A stretch of DNA of 64,000 bases, from NCBI RefSeq assembly GCF_030247195.1, contig NC_080670.1:46886194-46950193 (forward strand), written 5' to 3'. The notes under the pieces are model-generated. The model had not been told where the DNA came from. It saw only the letters and a program-made list of their open reading frames with translations, and did not search any database. Position 1 is the first letter of the stretch; every line of letters begins with the position of its first letter. The position numbers and the translations under genes were made by a program. Below, one piece after another: positions 46,177 through 56,899 of this stretch. Source of the DNA: Topomyia yanbarensis. Lineage: Eukaryota; Arthropoda; Insecta; Diptera; Culicidae.

Positions 46177-46780
46177 AGGAAATTAAATAACTCCACTGGG
46201 TAAGATAACGTGTGCCGACAGAGGTGAACTTACACGCAACGTTTGTTAACTGAGCTATCCACCAGAAGAGGTCGCTTTTGATAAAAAAAAAGTTGAGCAT
46301 GGCGTAGATCGATGTGATAACGCCAGGAAAATAAAAAGCACATAAAAATAAACTATGAATTTCACAAAACAATACTTGCAGCAACCAGGTATGATCTTTA
46401 TTGAAGTCATGAAACTTCAATACACCCGTACCACCGATTAACAAAAAATACAAAAACAAAACAAATTTTAGAACAATTCAAAATTTAAAAAAACAAAAAC
46501 TTTCAGGTCTATTAACGACCGGGGATATAGAAACAGTAAGACCGTATCTAACTTTATCCAGACGAAATTTGAATTGACAATCAAACAGCTAAGGGTGATA
46601 TAATGGGATAATGGAATTCAGGATAACGGGCTAAAATTCCACCAGTGGCACCCAAACTTTTCTCAAGTATCTCGCTAGCTATAGTAGATCCATTCTCATC
46701 AAAAACGTCCTTCTCCTCCGCCATGGATAGATCTCCTACCATCCGATGTCAACCTCTTGGGCTCTAGAGCTATCTAATAC
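46177..46780. other. No recognisable gene
   Basis: AT-rich. A 119-codon minus-strand open frame (46100-46459) is hydrophobic and overlaps the finger fragment in another frame. It is not supported. Confidence 0.5.
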
Positions 46781-46804
46781 AGTGAAAACCCGTTTATTTT
46801 AACA

Positions 46805-46985
46805 AAATGAAATTGCCAATTTTTTTATTTCGATTATAAAGGTTTAATCTTATAGTCATTCGTCTCTTTTCGGGTTAGAAAAAACTCTTTGGAATAATTT
46901 CTAGCCCTATGTGCGGGGTTGGGAATCGAACGCAGGTGAACTGCGTACGAGGCAAACGATTTACCAGCTACGCTATGCCCGCCTC
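46805..46985 (-). mobile_element. tRNA-derived SINE of a second type (Feilai-like)
   Basis: On the minus strand: GGCGGGCATAGCGTAGCTGG (box A TAGCGTAGCTGG fits TRGCNNAGYNGG), then TAAATCGTTTGCCTCGTACG, box B GTTCGATTCC, CCAACCCCGCACATAGGGCT, and a body with TTCTAACCCGAAAAGAGACG and AATGACTATAAGATTAAACC, ending in an A-rich tail near 46820. I recall close relatives as very common in Aedes genomes. It is not a functional tRNA gene. Confidence 0.85.
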
Positions 46986-46989
46986 CGTG

Positions 46990-47865
46990 ACATTGATAAA
47001 CTCAGAACATATTTTATCTTTTCTTAATAATAAACCGAAGCTGTTAAAACATTCCTCTTTAGTTCCTAGACGTAGTCTCATAACTCTTTCTAAGAATTTA
47101 GAATAAATTTTTCATGAATCCAAATCCAAAAAGAAAAATTTATATATAATTTGGCATATTTTGGATCTTTAACATAAGCAAAAAATGCTCAAGAAAAGAT
47201 TTACTCAAATTTGACTTAGTTCGTCTGCTAAAGGCCTAAAGCCCATCAACCATACTTTCATATGAAGCTAACAAAATCGGGGGGCAGACAAACTTGGGTC
47301 TTCACTGTATTTAGCGTCACTTAGTCCGGCGTATTGAAATTTATGTATTCGAACATTAGACCCAGAAACGTATAGCATTTCTAGCAATAATACCGTATGA
47401 AACCGTGGCATGTTGGATGTGGGTAGTGTTAGGTGGTAGGTCTGTTCCCGTTCTCCCTGGAGAGTCCGTGAAACAAAAAACAATGAAAACGAACGGTTGC
47501 TTCTAGGATTATAAAAAAACAAACCATTGTATTCTCGCCATAACCATCATATTTGATCCTATTCGAAGAGGACGCCATCGATCCCATCGGTATAGTGAGG
47601 AGAAAGAGAGAAACGATGACAGGCAAATTGACTTTTTTTTCTATCGATATTTACGGTAGTGGCCACCAGCGGCAGTTTCAATCATCATCATCCTAGGCTT
47701 TAATGTGATTCGGTATGTGAGTCTCGTTCGGATATCACGACAAAAACGGCATAGAATTTATATGACAATGAAGGATGCAGAAAAGTCCGAAACGATGGAA
47801 TAAAATTATCTTTAGAAACGTTAAATCCTGTTTGTTCACCGTCTATTGGTTACATTTTGACAAAC
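46990..47865. other. No recognisable gene
   Basis: Mixed single-copy-like sequence. No domain, RNA gene or TIR is seen. Confidence 0.5.
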
Positions 47866-47869
47866 TATT

Positions 47870-48012
47870 GACGTTTTCGTTTTTTTGTGGTGCTACATCG
47901 GTGTAGTGCAAAAAAAAAGAAATAGACAAATTGCACCCAAGTTTGTATGAGTGTAGCACCGACTACACCGGTGTAGTGCACTGTCAAAAACGAAAATGCC
48001 ATATGTTTTGAC
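47870..48012. repeat. Foldback MITE-like repeat with GTAGTGCA words
   Basis: GACGTTTTCGTTTTTTTG on the left pairs with CAAAAACGAAAATGCC on the right. Inner arms TGCTACATCGGTGTAGTGCA and TGCACTACACCGGTGTAGTC (inverted) also pair. The centre is about 40 bases. Non-coding. Confidence 0.65.
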
Positions 48013-49690
48013 GAAGTTTGATTTGTTACGGTCCATTTGATTTATATGGTAATCGTTTTTTCTGTTTCAGATTGAGTATCGAACTCTCAAATACTTTCAT
48101 GCATAATTTTCTTTCCTCTGGTGGAACTTTATCTGCCTGTGACAATGCAAGTTGCAATCCGAGCCAATGGGCCATTGAACGAAAGTGTACCCAGTCAGTA
48201 TCGAAACTACTACGTACCACATAACCGCATTGACAGTAGCTGCATACCCAGACGGTATCGCAAATCTGCCGCCCTTTCGTAGTACGGAATATATGTGTTT
48301 TCCGGCACACGCAAAACTACTTATGCGAATGCTGAACATCCGCTACCGATAACGTATAGTAGGTACTCGTTTCTCTAAAATATTTGACTGAGTAGACTAC
48401 TGCTCTCAAAAGTCTGGTTGAATTCAAAACACGTTCGATGAATACATTCCATTTTCCCCCGCACTCAATTTTGAACTGCAGGCTGCAAAGACGATGAAAG
48501 TAGAAAATTACTAGCGCACCGAGAAGAGTTTTCCTTATTCACGACGTTCAGACTACAGACGCGTGAAACAAAACCAAAAGCAAGCTTTCGATCAGGACAC
48601 CGACCCACACCGACACGGAGGTTCTGATGTGCCGATCGTGCTGAAGGACCATCCTCAAGCTAGGACTATGCTACGCCATAACCTGGGCCCTGCAGAAAGG
48701 CTTGTCCTTTGCAGGTTGGTGAAAGTGAAAGTTTGAAGTGTAGGGAACAGTCGGTAATTTATGCATTCCATTTCCGCCCATGACGCGGGTTAGGAAAAGT
48801 GGGAATGCCGCTAAAGAGAAACGGGTGCGTTCGTTCGAAACCAACCAGCTTTTCCCATCCGGTTCTCGTACCAGTCGCAGCAGGAAGCACATTTGCATTG
48901 AAAATAAAAGGGGAGCCAGGGCTTAGTTGGAGGTGTTTGGATTTATCATTTTTTATCTTCTTGCTAATAAAGTGTGATCTGGCGAAATAAACTACAGTGT
49001 ACTGATAAACAAACTGTTGTCTACAAACCATTTTTTTAAGAATCGTTCGAATGATTATTCTCACTTTCGTTGAACTAAATATGTGATGTGGAAATCAGTC
49101 CAACTAACCCCTGTTCTGAGACAAGGTGGCGGTACGCACGTTAAAAGTAATCAAATATGAATGCTCATTTAACCAGGTGTAGTAGGGTAGAAACTCACTT
49201 ATTTATCGGTATACGGTGCTTGAAAAATTTTATGCAATCGTAATTTGCCTGATATAGACAGTACCGAACAGTGAAACTTTGATGATAAACTCACTTAAAA
49301 ATGTTCCAAAGTTGTCACTGTTGTTCGTGTGGGTTCAGCGCAATATCTATAAGCTCATCTCATGGCATTCATCCAATTTGTTAAAAGAGTACAAAGGTAG
49401 AATGCCATATGTGCGGGGAAGTGGTCAGTTGCCGGCACCCTTATGTAACTTTTGACAATAAGCAGATTTGTTCATTTTGTCAAATTTTATTTGTTCTGTT
49501 CTACAACCAAAATATTTTTTGAACAAGTTAAAATCTACTCAAAGATTTTTTTTATTTTGATTGCTTGGTGTTTTTTTTTAATTTAGTTTTTTTGACACGG
49601 CTCATAGCGGTAGCTTAACGGAGCCGTGGGTCTTTCATGTATTTACAATATGTAAAAAATAAAAATAAAAGAAAAGCAAATATTATTGAT
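48013..49690. other. No recognisable gene
   Basis: Mixed single-copy-like sequence, GC-richer at 48550-48900, then AT-rich. Open frames here (up to 101 codons, minus, 48759-49064) have no domain. Confidence 0.5.
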
Positions 49691-50588
49691 TACCAGTTGG
49701 ATCTCGTGCGCCCAACTTTTTATTGCGAGCGGAGACCTTCTTTTGAGGCTCGCCTACTGCGTCATGGGGATTAATTAATTCTTTTCTGTCGTTAAAAGTG
49801 TCTTGGTGCTCGCAATCAGATGTTCTTTCCTGCTTATTGCCCTTACGGGTGACCAGTGTAAATCCGTCGTCATTGTTATTATCTTCTTCGCCGATGCTGC
49901 TTACAGTGGTTTTTTGGGGGTCAATATGGACTGGACAGCTGCCACAAATTTTGCAACCGTTTGTGGTTCAGGTATTGCTATTGAAAACTCTTTTTTAACC
50001 AACCCAAAACGTGGATTCGTTGGCAATCGGTAGAGATGCATTCTCCTCTGTATCTTCCGCGCAAGGTTGTCCGTGGTGTGATGTCTGATTACAATGCTTG
50101 CACGTAGGAGTTTACCCCTCATGGGTGCCTAACGTAGTTTGATTAATAGTAGTTTCGAGGGTTTTAAGTTTTGTAGTTAAGTGGGAGGGGATAGGTCTTT
50201 CGATCCGCATCCTTACCACAAGAATACCGTTAGGTGTACCCGGGAAGAAATTTCTCCAAGTATCAGGTGTAACGGATTCTACTTCTCCGTATTGCGACAT
50301 GTATTCTGCAACTAGAAAAGGAGGGGTATGTGGTGATAGGTCATGTAGCTTCACATCTACATAGTCTTTTTCTATATACATGGGAATGTCAATTCCAACT
50401 TTATCACTTTCAGCCACAGGCTTCAAGTTGCTCTGCAAAATAAAACGTTCAGCTTTGGCTAAAGTGTTGAATGATATCTCGGATATGAGTATTACATTGC
50501 GAAGATGATGATACTGAAGATACATAACCTCCTTGAGCCTAAGCTGCATCTTCACCTTCAGCAGGTATTCCACTTCACGAAAACTCAA
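49690..50588 (-). pseudogene. Gag-like LINE ORF1 with a CCHC zinc knuckle, single-stop broken
   Basis: The minus strand is open from SFREVEYLLKVKMQLRLKEV (50588) through RNVILISEISFNTLAKAERF, DIPMYIEKDYVDVKLHDLSP, YMSQYGEVESVTPDTWRNFF and GTPNGILVVRMRIERPIPSH to LGTHEG, then a TGA. In the same frame it continues with TPTCKHCNQTSHHGQPCAED, a C-x2-C-x4-H-x4-C zinc knuckle, and a Ser/Asn/Asp-rich tail. A domain plus knuckle of this kind is what I recall from ORF1 of mosquito non-LTR elements; the RNA-binding role follows from that. One in-frame stop precedes the knuckle and more follow later. No ORF2 lies 3' of it. Confidence 0.72.
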
Positions 50589-50599
50589 TCGTATTGAAC

Positions 50600-51860
50600 A
50601 GAATTTAAAGTCAATGACCGCTGTGGGTCGGAGCAGAGTTTAACTTTACTCTTGATGGCAAGAATAAATTAAATGTGTCCATTGTTCTCGAGACAATGCA
50701 CACTAGATCGAGAGATTGCTAGTTGTTGTTCACTTGGTTCGATTGTACGTATGACTTGGGCAGAAGTAGAAAGTAGACTGATATGCGCATTGAATATTTA
50801 CGAAGTGAATTTGTTCTATTTTGTGATTTTTTTTGTTCAGTTTTCGAAAAGGTTACTAAAATTGATTGTCGGCACCCATTTTTTGCGGAAAATTCTGAAT
50901 TCTCTATAACCCAATCAATATGAGTATTTTCGGAACGGGCTCGACATTTCTATTCTCACAGCACCCAGATTATAGGTTTTGCGATTTGTCTATAGTAAAA
51001 ATCCGTCTTATCTATTAGCTTCGACATGTTGGATTTTTGTATGGTGGCGAATATAAATTTTGGATATGTAGACATCCTGCTACTACAACCTTTGCAAATC
51101 AAAAAAATCCATATTGCACGGTTTCATATGATAACAAGCCAAGGAAAAGTCACCGTTTTAAATTTGTTTTTAGAATGACGGCGAACATTTTATATCAATC
51201 TATAGATTATCTGGAAACCCAACATTACCCAAGTAATCAACAAATACGTTAGTATAAGTACAGTAGTATTTTATTTAGATTTCAGACGATTCTTGCAGTA
51301 TATTAGCATTTTCATGAATAACTATTGTAAACCTGCCTTCAATAAACTATTTAAAAACTTTTTGAAGGCAGAAAAGCCAATAAAAAAAATTTTTTGGCAC
51401 AACAGTAATGAAGCGGTCTATTTTGTCAAAAGTGGTTTTTAAAATGCACTTTCCATGCCTATTGGTTACTTGGGTATCATATGGACATTTAATAAATAAT
51501 CTAATTCAACTCTGTGTGGTATTAGTTGGTCATCCTGTACGGTGACGTTTGTCATCGGACACACAGCTAGCCATGACGTTGCATGAGATTTTTTTTTTTT
51601 TTGAAAATGCACATGGAGAAAACTCATCTGGTCGTGTTTTCATTGCTGGGTGGCACTGTATACAACCGATTGTCACCTCCAGCGAGACTGTTCTATTGTT
51701 TGCAAATTTCAGTTTTTTTATTTGCGTTCATTTTTAATTTTTTTTTTCGTGAAATTTAGGGGTGGGGAGGGAAAAAATGCCTTCCAACAATAATTTTAAT
51801 GTCAAGAGATACAAAAATTTACTATGCAGCTTTTATCAGTTACTTGGTGAATTTTACGCT
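50600..51860. other. No recognisable gene; one satellite-like piece
   Basis: 50905-50960 matches the 110-base repeat of 12985-13310 (ATGAGTATTTTCGGAACGGG). A T13 run lies at 51587-51602. Otherwise AT-rich without features. Confidence 0.5.
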
Positions 51861-51889
51861 GACAAGACGAACACGAAAGTTAAATAGCA

Positions 51890-53935
51890 GTGCCAGTGCT
51901 ATTTGCTTTTGGATCGTTCAATGTGGTCGTTCAGCTCGTGTTAGGCTCTCGTGCTGTGTTTCATGCATCTCTGCTATCAACGGTGATACAAATTGTGCGA
52001 AACGAAAAACACTCAGTGCTTAGACGATTAAAAACTGCCAAACGAGCCGCATTTAAAAAGTTCTCGAAGCATAAGACACTTGCATTACGAAACCACTACT
52101 TTCAACTCAACCACGAATACAAACAGCAAAGCAGACGTGCCTTTTTTAGATATCAGCGAAACGTCGAACGTCAACTGAAATCCAAGCCCAAGTCGTTTTG
52201 GAAATATGTGAACGAGCAGCGAAAAGAATCCGGGTTACCATCTTGTATGTCATTAAATGGAGTTTTAGGCACCGACACTAAGGAAATTTGCCAATTGTTT
52301 TCCGACAAATTTTCAAGCGTTTTTTCCGACGAGAACCTTTCCCCACAACAAGTCGCTGCCGCTTCAAATCTAACTCCTTCTCTAGGACGAACCATCAACC
52401 GAATTTGTGTCGATAATGCTGCCATTCTTGCAGCAAATTCCAAGCTGAAAGCATCTAGTTCCCCGGGTCCAGATGGCGTTCCTTCGATTTTTGTCAAAAA
52501 GTGCATCAGCGGGCTTCTTGAACCACTTCGGCGAGTCTTTGTGCTATCACTCAATACTGGAACATTCCCTTCCTGCTGGAAAGCAGCGCACATGTTTCCA
52601 GTTCACAAAAAAGGAAACAAATCGAACATTGACAATTATCGAGGAATCTCGTGTTTAAGTGCAGTATCAAAACTATTCGAGCTGGTTGTCTTAGACCCTC
52701 TTTTCTTTCACTGCAAACACTACATTGCAGACGATCAACACGGATTTATGCCTAAACGATCGACAACGACTAACCTGCTCTCGTTCACAACATATGCAAT
52801 GGATGGATTCGCTGACGGATTGCAAACCGATGCTATTTACATGGATCTATCTGCGGCCTTCGACAAAATCAATCATGATATCGCAATAGCGAAGCTGGAC
52901 AAACTCGGTATTCATGGACAACTTCTGCGCTGGTTTCGTTCCTACCTCGATGGAAGGCAGCTCCAAATCAGCATTAAGGACTGTCTATCTACACCATTCT
53001 TCGCTACATCCGGCATCCCACAAGGAAGCCATCTCGGTCCAGTGATATTCCTCCTCTACTTTAATGACGTCAACATCAAATTACAAGGACCCCGCCTTTC
53101 TTTTGCCGACGACATGAAAATTTTTCAACAAATACGGGATAAAACCGATGCCGAGCTTCTTCAGAGGGAATTGGACAGCTTTAGTACGTGGTGTGATCTA
53201 AACAGAATGGTTTTAAACCCGAGCAAATGCTCAATCGTTACGTTCACGCGGAAACGCCATCCGATTCAGTTTAACTACCATCTCTTCGACTCGAGTATTC
53301 CAAGACACTCTAACGTCAAGGATCTCGGAGTCATCATGGATTCGGCACTAACGTTCAAACCACATACATCATCCATTGTGGATAAGGCTTCAAGACAGCT
53401 TGGGTTCATCTTCCGAATAGCGAAAAACTTTAAGGACGTATACTGTTTAAAATCTCTCTATTGTGCGCTGGTTCGCTCAACACTGGAATATTGTTCTGCT
53501 GTTTGGAACCCTTACTACCAGAACGGTGTCGACAGAATCGAGGCCGTCCAACGCCGGTTCATACGCTTTGCACTCCGACATCTTCCTTGGCAAAACAGAT
53601 TTCAGCTGCCGAGCTACGAAAACCGTTGTCAGTTAATACAGCTCGATACTCTAAGCATCCGGAGGGACTGCTCTCGAGCCCTGTTCGTCTCGGACTTACT
53701 GTCTGCCAGGGTGGATTGCCCTACAATCCTCGGACGCCTCGATCTTCAAGCTCGCGTTCGAGCTCTGCGCAATAACTCTCTTCTGCGAGTCCCATTCAGG
53801 AGAACTAACTATGGGCGCCAGGGCGCTGTTACCGGACTCCAGCGTGTGTTTAACAGTGTGGCGACGGCGTTTGACTTCAACCTGACAAGGAATTCGATAA
53901 AAACTAAAATTATTCGTATTCTGAAATGTAATTAG
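51890..53935 (+). CDS. Open LINE reverse transcriptase (ORF2 without endonuclease), Jockey/CR1-like
   Basis: An uninterrupted 681-codon frame. LINE homology starts at about residue 37 (IVRNEKHSVLRRLKTAKRAA, linker). Then come LKASSSPGPDGVPSIFVKKC (about 183-203), YRGISCLSAVSKLFE (about 252), QHGFMPKRSTTTNLLSF, MDLSAAFDKINHD (motif A Asp about 323), SGIPQGSHLGPVIF (motif B about 374), LSFADDMKIF (catalytic FADD about 404-407), the thumb region LGVIMDSALTFKPH, and a C-terminal part with RRFIRFALRHLPW. The upstream 36 residues look accidental, and the endonuclease is missing, so the copy is 5'-truncated near 51.9 kb and cannot be autonomous. The open frame implies recent insertion. The 3' tail is AACAAATAAACAACAAATAA near 53980-54001. 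The related C-terminus at 13.76-14.37 kb is far more decayed. Confidence 0.9.
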   Translation: MPVLFAFGSFNVVVQLVLGSRAVFHASLLSTVIQIVRNEKHSVLRRLKTAKRAAFKKFSKHKTLALRNHYFQLNHEYKQQSRRAFFRYQRNVERQLKSKPKSFWKYVNEQRKESGLPSCMSLNGVLGTDTKEICQLFSDKFSSVFSDENLSPQQVAAASNLTPSLGRTINRICVDNAAILAANSKLKASSSPGPDGVPSIFVKKCISGLLEPLRRVFVLSLNTGTFPSCWKAAHMFPVHKKGNKSNIDNYRGISCLSAVSKLFELVVLDPLFFHCKHYIADDQHGFMPKRSTTTNLLSFTTYAMDGFADGLQTDAIYMDLSAAFDKINHDIAIAKLDKLGIHGQLLRWFRSYLDGRQLQISIKDCLSTPFFATSGIPQGSHLGPVIFLLYFNDVNIKLQGPRLSFADDMKIFQQIRDKTDAELLQRELDSFSTWCDLNRMVLNPSKCSIVTFTRKRHPIQFNYHLFDSSIPRHSNVKDLGVIMDSALTFKPHTSSIVDKASRQLGFIFRIAKNFKDVYCLKSLYCALVRSTLEYCSAVWNPYYQNGVDRIEAVQRRFIRFALRHLPWQNRFQLPSYENRCQLIQLDTLSIRRDCSRALFVSDLLSARVDCPTILGRLDLQARVRALRNNSLLRVPFRRTNYGRQGAVTGLQRVFNSVATAFDFNLTRNSIKTKIIRILKCN

Positions 53936-54004
53936 TTTAAGTAACCACCATTGGGGCCAAGGGGTCTGTTGGTGACGGTACAACAAATAAACAACAAATA
54001 ATCC

Positions 54005-54180
54005 GATATGCGCTATCATTGAAACTGATGCCAAAACGTTCGAAAAACTGATGCAACTACAACGTGTCCACTTAGGTTGGAAGCGATGCAAGGTCTCTGA
54101 ATGTGTAAACATGCTCCGCTGATATCGGTGCTCGGAGTACGACCATAAAGCTGAGACATACAAGAAGTCACCATGCGCCA
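54005..54180 (+). pseudogene. LINE ORF1 zinc-knuckle fragment
   Basis: The plus strand reads KLMQLQRVHLGWKRCKVSEC, VNMLR, a stop, YRCSEYDHKAETYKK and SPC. This is the GWxRCRVxEx...CxRCxxxGHxAxxC layout of R1/I/Jockey-type ORF1 knuckles, with the first Cys changed. It joins directly to an endonuclease scrap at 54184. Confidence 0.55.
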
Positions 54181-54183
54181 AAG

Positions 54184-54420
54184 GGTCTGACCGAAACTTG
54201 GCTGAATGATCAAATCAACTCGTTCTAATTATTTGGCTCAAGGTACTCGGTATACTGTAATGATCGCGATCCTAACAGTGCAGGGAAAAACGTAGCGGTG
54301 ATGTGCTCATAGCTGTCTGTAACCGACTCCTAGATTTGTCCCCAGCTGGTTCTTTATGACGACATGGAGAAAGTTAGGGAGTTCATTTTTTTCAAGACTG
54401 ACTTCTCTAGATTTCATAAA
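54184..54420 (+). pseudogene. LINE ORF2 endonuclease fragment (LTETWLND)
   Basis: The plus strand reads LTETWLNDQINSF, a stop, then YCNDRDPNSAGKNVAVM, a frame change, and VLIAVCNRLLDLSPAGS: the start of the endonuclease domain (catalytic Glu of TETW). It is broken beyond that. It probably belongs with the RT pseudogene at 55.1-56.5 kb, separated from it by the SINE. Confidence 0.65.
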
Positions 54421-54708
54421 TCACTACAGGCAATCGACTGGAAGACTTTCTTGAATTTCACGATCGATGTAGATGTAGCCATACAAAAAATTTACAGGTG
54501 CTAAAACAACATTCGAAATACACCTTGTCCACGATCGAAACCAGCATGGTGGTTGGACAGCTACGTAAACTGAAAAGATTGCGAGCAGCAGCGCTTCGAC
54601 AGTACACAAGACGACGAGTCCCCATTTCAAAAAGCGTTCACTTTAGTTAACAGCTACAAAACAGAGAATCGATTTCTCTACTCAAGATACGTAGCTCGAA
54701 CCCAAGAC

Positions 54709-55024
54709 GGCGCCGGTAGTTGAGTGGTAAGCGTGACCGCCATTCATTCCAATTGGCCTGGGTTCAATTCCAGCCGAGGTCGTTGAGATCTGTGGTCACG
54801 TCTTCCTTCGGAAGGGAAGTAAAGCCGTTGGTCCCCGGTCCATGAGTTGATGGATCGATATTTAGTCCAGATAGTTGAATCACACCTCTCTGGCGTCGGT
54901 AAAAAAGAAATAGAATCCAACTTCTATACTTTACTAACAAATATCCTGCTCCCGTGATACTTGTGGAGCGCGCAGTAGTATATACGGTCTCTAGCAAAAG
55001 TAAGTATCGGACTAACCATTCCTA
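54709..55024 (+). mobile_element. tRNA-derived SINE, copy 2
   Basis: The head GGCGCCGGTAGTTGAGTGG and TAAGCGTGACCGCC, box B GGGTTCAATTCC, and the body (GTGGTCACGTCTTCCTTCGG, GTTGGTCCCCGGTCCATGAG) match the minus-strand copy at 17.04-17.58 kb, with perhaps 10-12 percent differences. The 3' end is shorter than in copy 1 and no clear target duplication is seen. Confidence 0.85.
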
Positions 55025-55089
55025 GCACGAGCCCAATCTAACACAGTATATATTAATGAAGTACATTTTTCAATATTAAGAGCCATAGT

Positions 55090-56480
55090 TCTCAAGAGAG
55101 AGCAAGAAGTTGGAGGAAGAAAGTTTCGAAAAGTGTTTTTAAAAATGAATCTGCTAAATCAACTAAGATGCTTTGTGGCCTTCAAGATGCCCCTCGTGAT
55201 GCAATCAATTTTGGAAACATTCAATTTACTGACGAAGACTTATTATCTGCCATAAGCAAGTTAAAGTCCTCTACATCGGTGAGGCCAGATGGGATTCCAT
55301 CTATTATACTGAAAAACTTCACAAGCACATTATGTTCACCTCTACGACTATTTTTCAACCAATCACTATCGCAATCAGTGTTGCCCTGTGTTGGATAAAA
55401 TCAGTAATGATTTCAGTTTTTAAAAAAGGTGATAAGTAAAATATTGCGAAACATCGTGGCATAACCTCGCTCTGCGCTGAATCAATGTTGTTTGAGATCG
55501 TAGTAGAAAATATGCTCTTTCGTGAAACCAAAGCATACATATCTAAAGACCAACATGGCTTTTTTGCAGGCAGATCAACAACCATCAATCTAGCCCAATT
55601 TACTTAGAAATGCCATAAAAATATCGAAAATGGATCACAGGTAGACACTGTATACAATGATCGTAGACCACTCTCTTCTTCTGGCGAAGATCGAGCGGCA
55701 GATCGACCCAACAAATTTTACAAGGTGGCTAAATCATGTCTCGTAGATTGTTCTCTGTCTGTGAAATTTGGAAGTAGCGAATCATATAGCTTCATCAACT
55801 TGTCGGGTATACCTCAAGGAAGTAATCTCGGACCGTTGCATTTTTCTGTATGCTTCAATGACGTTTGCTATGTTATACCCCTGGGGTACAAACTTATATA
55901 CGTTGATGATCTTAAGCTATTCCTCATTGTGCATTCAATAGAGGACTGCATCGAACTTCCACGACATCTAGACGCTTACTGTAACTAGTGTAATTGCAAC
56001 TTGTTGGCTCTCAGCGTGTCCAAATTCTCTGTACCATTTTTCACACGCAGAAAAAACTCCTTTGGAGCTTCAACATCACCGGGCAATCGCTAAAGACCTT
56101 GGTGTACTCCTGGACTCGCAAATGTAATTCTGAAACCATTACTCTCTCGGCAAATAGAAGGCTTCGTAAAAAGAATCGCCAACGAGTTTACTGATCCATA
56201 TTGTTTACGGTCTGTCCTGGAAGCTACATCAACTATTTGGTGTCCTTATACGAGCATTTGGGCTGATAGAATTGAAAACAGTGCAAGCGAGATTCCTTCG
56301 CTTTGCTCTTCGAACTTTGCCATAGTGTAACCCAGCAGAGTTATCAATTTACATCGATCGCTGTCGTCTGGTAGATATTGAGATTTTGACAAAAAGTCGA
56401 AATATATTCTGAGCGGTATTTGTTGGGAAAATATTAACTGACCAAATTGATGCCCCACCCGAGCAGAAGAAAATAACTTC
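55090..56480 (+). pseudogene. Jockey/CR1-like LINE RT pseudogene
   Basis: Plus-strand blocks: LSAISKLKSSTSVRPDGIPS and IILKNF (55245-55320), KHRGITSLCAESMLFEIVVE (55450), SKDQHGFFAGRSTTINLAQF (55545), a ruined motif A, LSGIPQGSNLGPLHFSVCFN (motif B, about 55800), YVDDLKLFLIV (the catalytic FADD box reads YVDD, about 55900), then ANEFTDPYCLRSVLE and the C-terminal region out of frame. Close in layout to the open ORF at 51.9-53.9 kb but with at least eight stops or frame changes. Confidence 0.85.
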
Positions 56481-56545
56481 AGAATATCATATTCAGGTAT
56501 AGGTATAGGTCTGCTGACATTCTCTTACAAATAAATATCAATGCA

Positions 56546-56562
56546 CCCCCCCCCCCCCCCCC
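56546..56562. repeat. C17 homopolymer
   Basis: Seventeen C in a row; a shorter C run lies at 57657-57668. Length is uncertain in any assembly. Confidence 0.9.
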
Positions 56563-56581
56563 AGAAACCTTAGATCACATA

Positions 56582-56895
56582 GGGTAAAGGGCCTATTTTC
56601 ACCATACTAAGCAGGGTGCCTCACGAATTCATTAATTTCTCGGCCTACAATCAATGGAATGCGTAAAAATTGTCATCAACAGCTTTGCTTCGTTGTTAAG
56701 AACCAGTATAATAACACAAATGCACTGAAAACAATGAAATTCTCATGTTTGAGCGCAACGAAAACTCGAATCGAGTGCCCCTATGGTTGCGCTACCATTT
56801 GACTCAATGCGCTGAACAAAGATGGCATACACTGCTCTAACCAACGGCTTCAAATGGGTACGGTGATAATAGAAACATGGCTAAAATGCCCACCC
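56582..56895. mobile_element. 300-bp MITE family 1, copy 2
   Basis: The ends GGGTAAAGGGCCTATTTTCA and, inverted, GGGTGGGCATTTTAGCCATG are flanked by TA (CATA|GGG and CCC|TAAC). It aligns end to end with 18498-18798 in the same orientation. Confidence 0.82.
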
Positions 56896-56899
56896 TAAC

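Noticed and set aside
46805..46985. Functional tRNA gene
   Set aside because: Boxes A and B are present but the acceptor stem and anticodon arm do not form a proper cloverleaf, and the unit continues into a SINE body.
49803..50033. Plus-strand frames near 49.8-50.0 kb
   Set aside because: Antisense of the gag-like ORF1 tail; the zinc knuckle reads on the minus strand.
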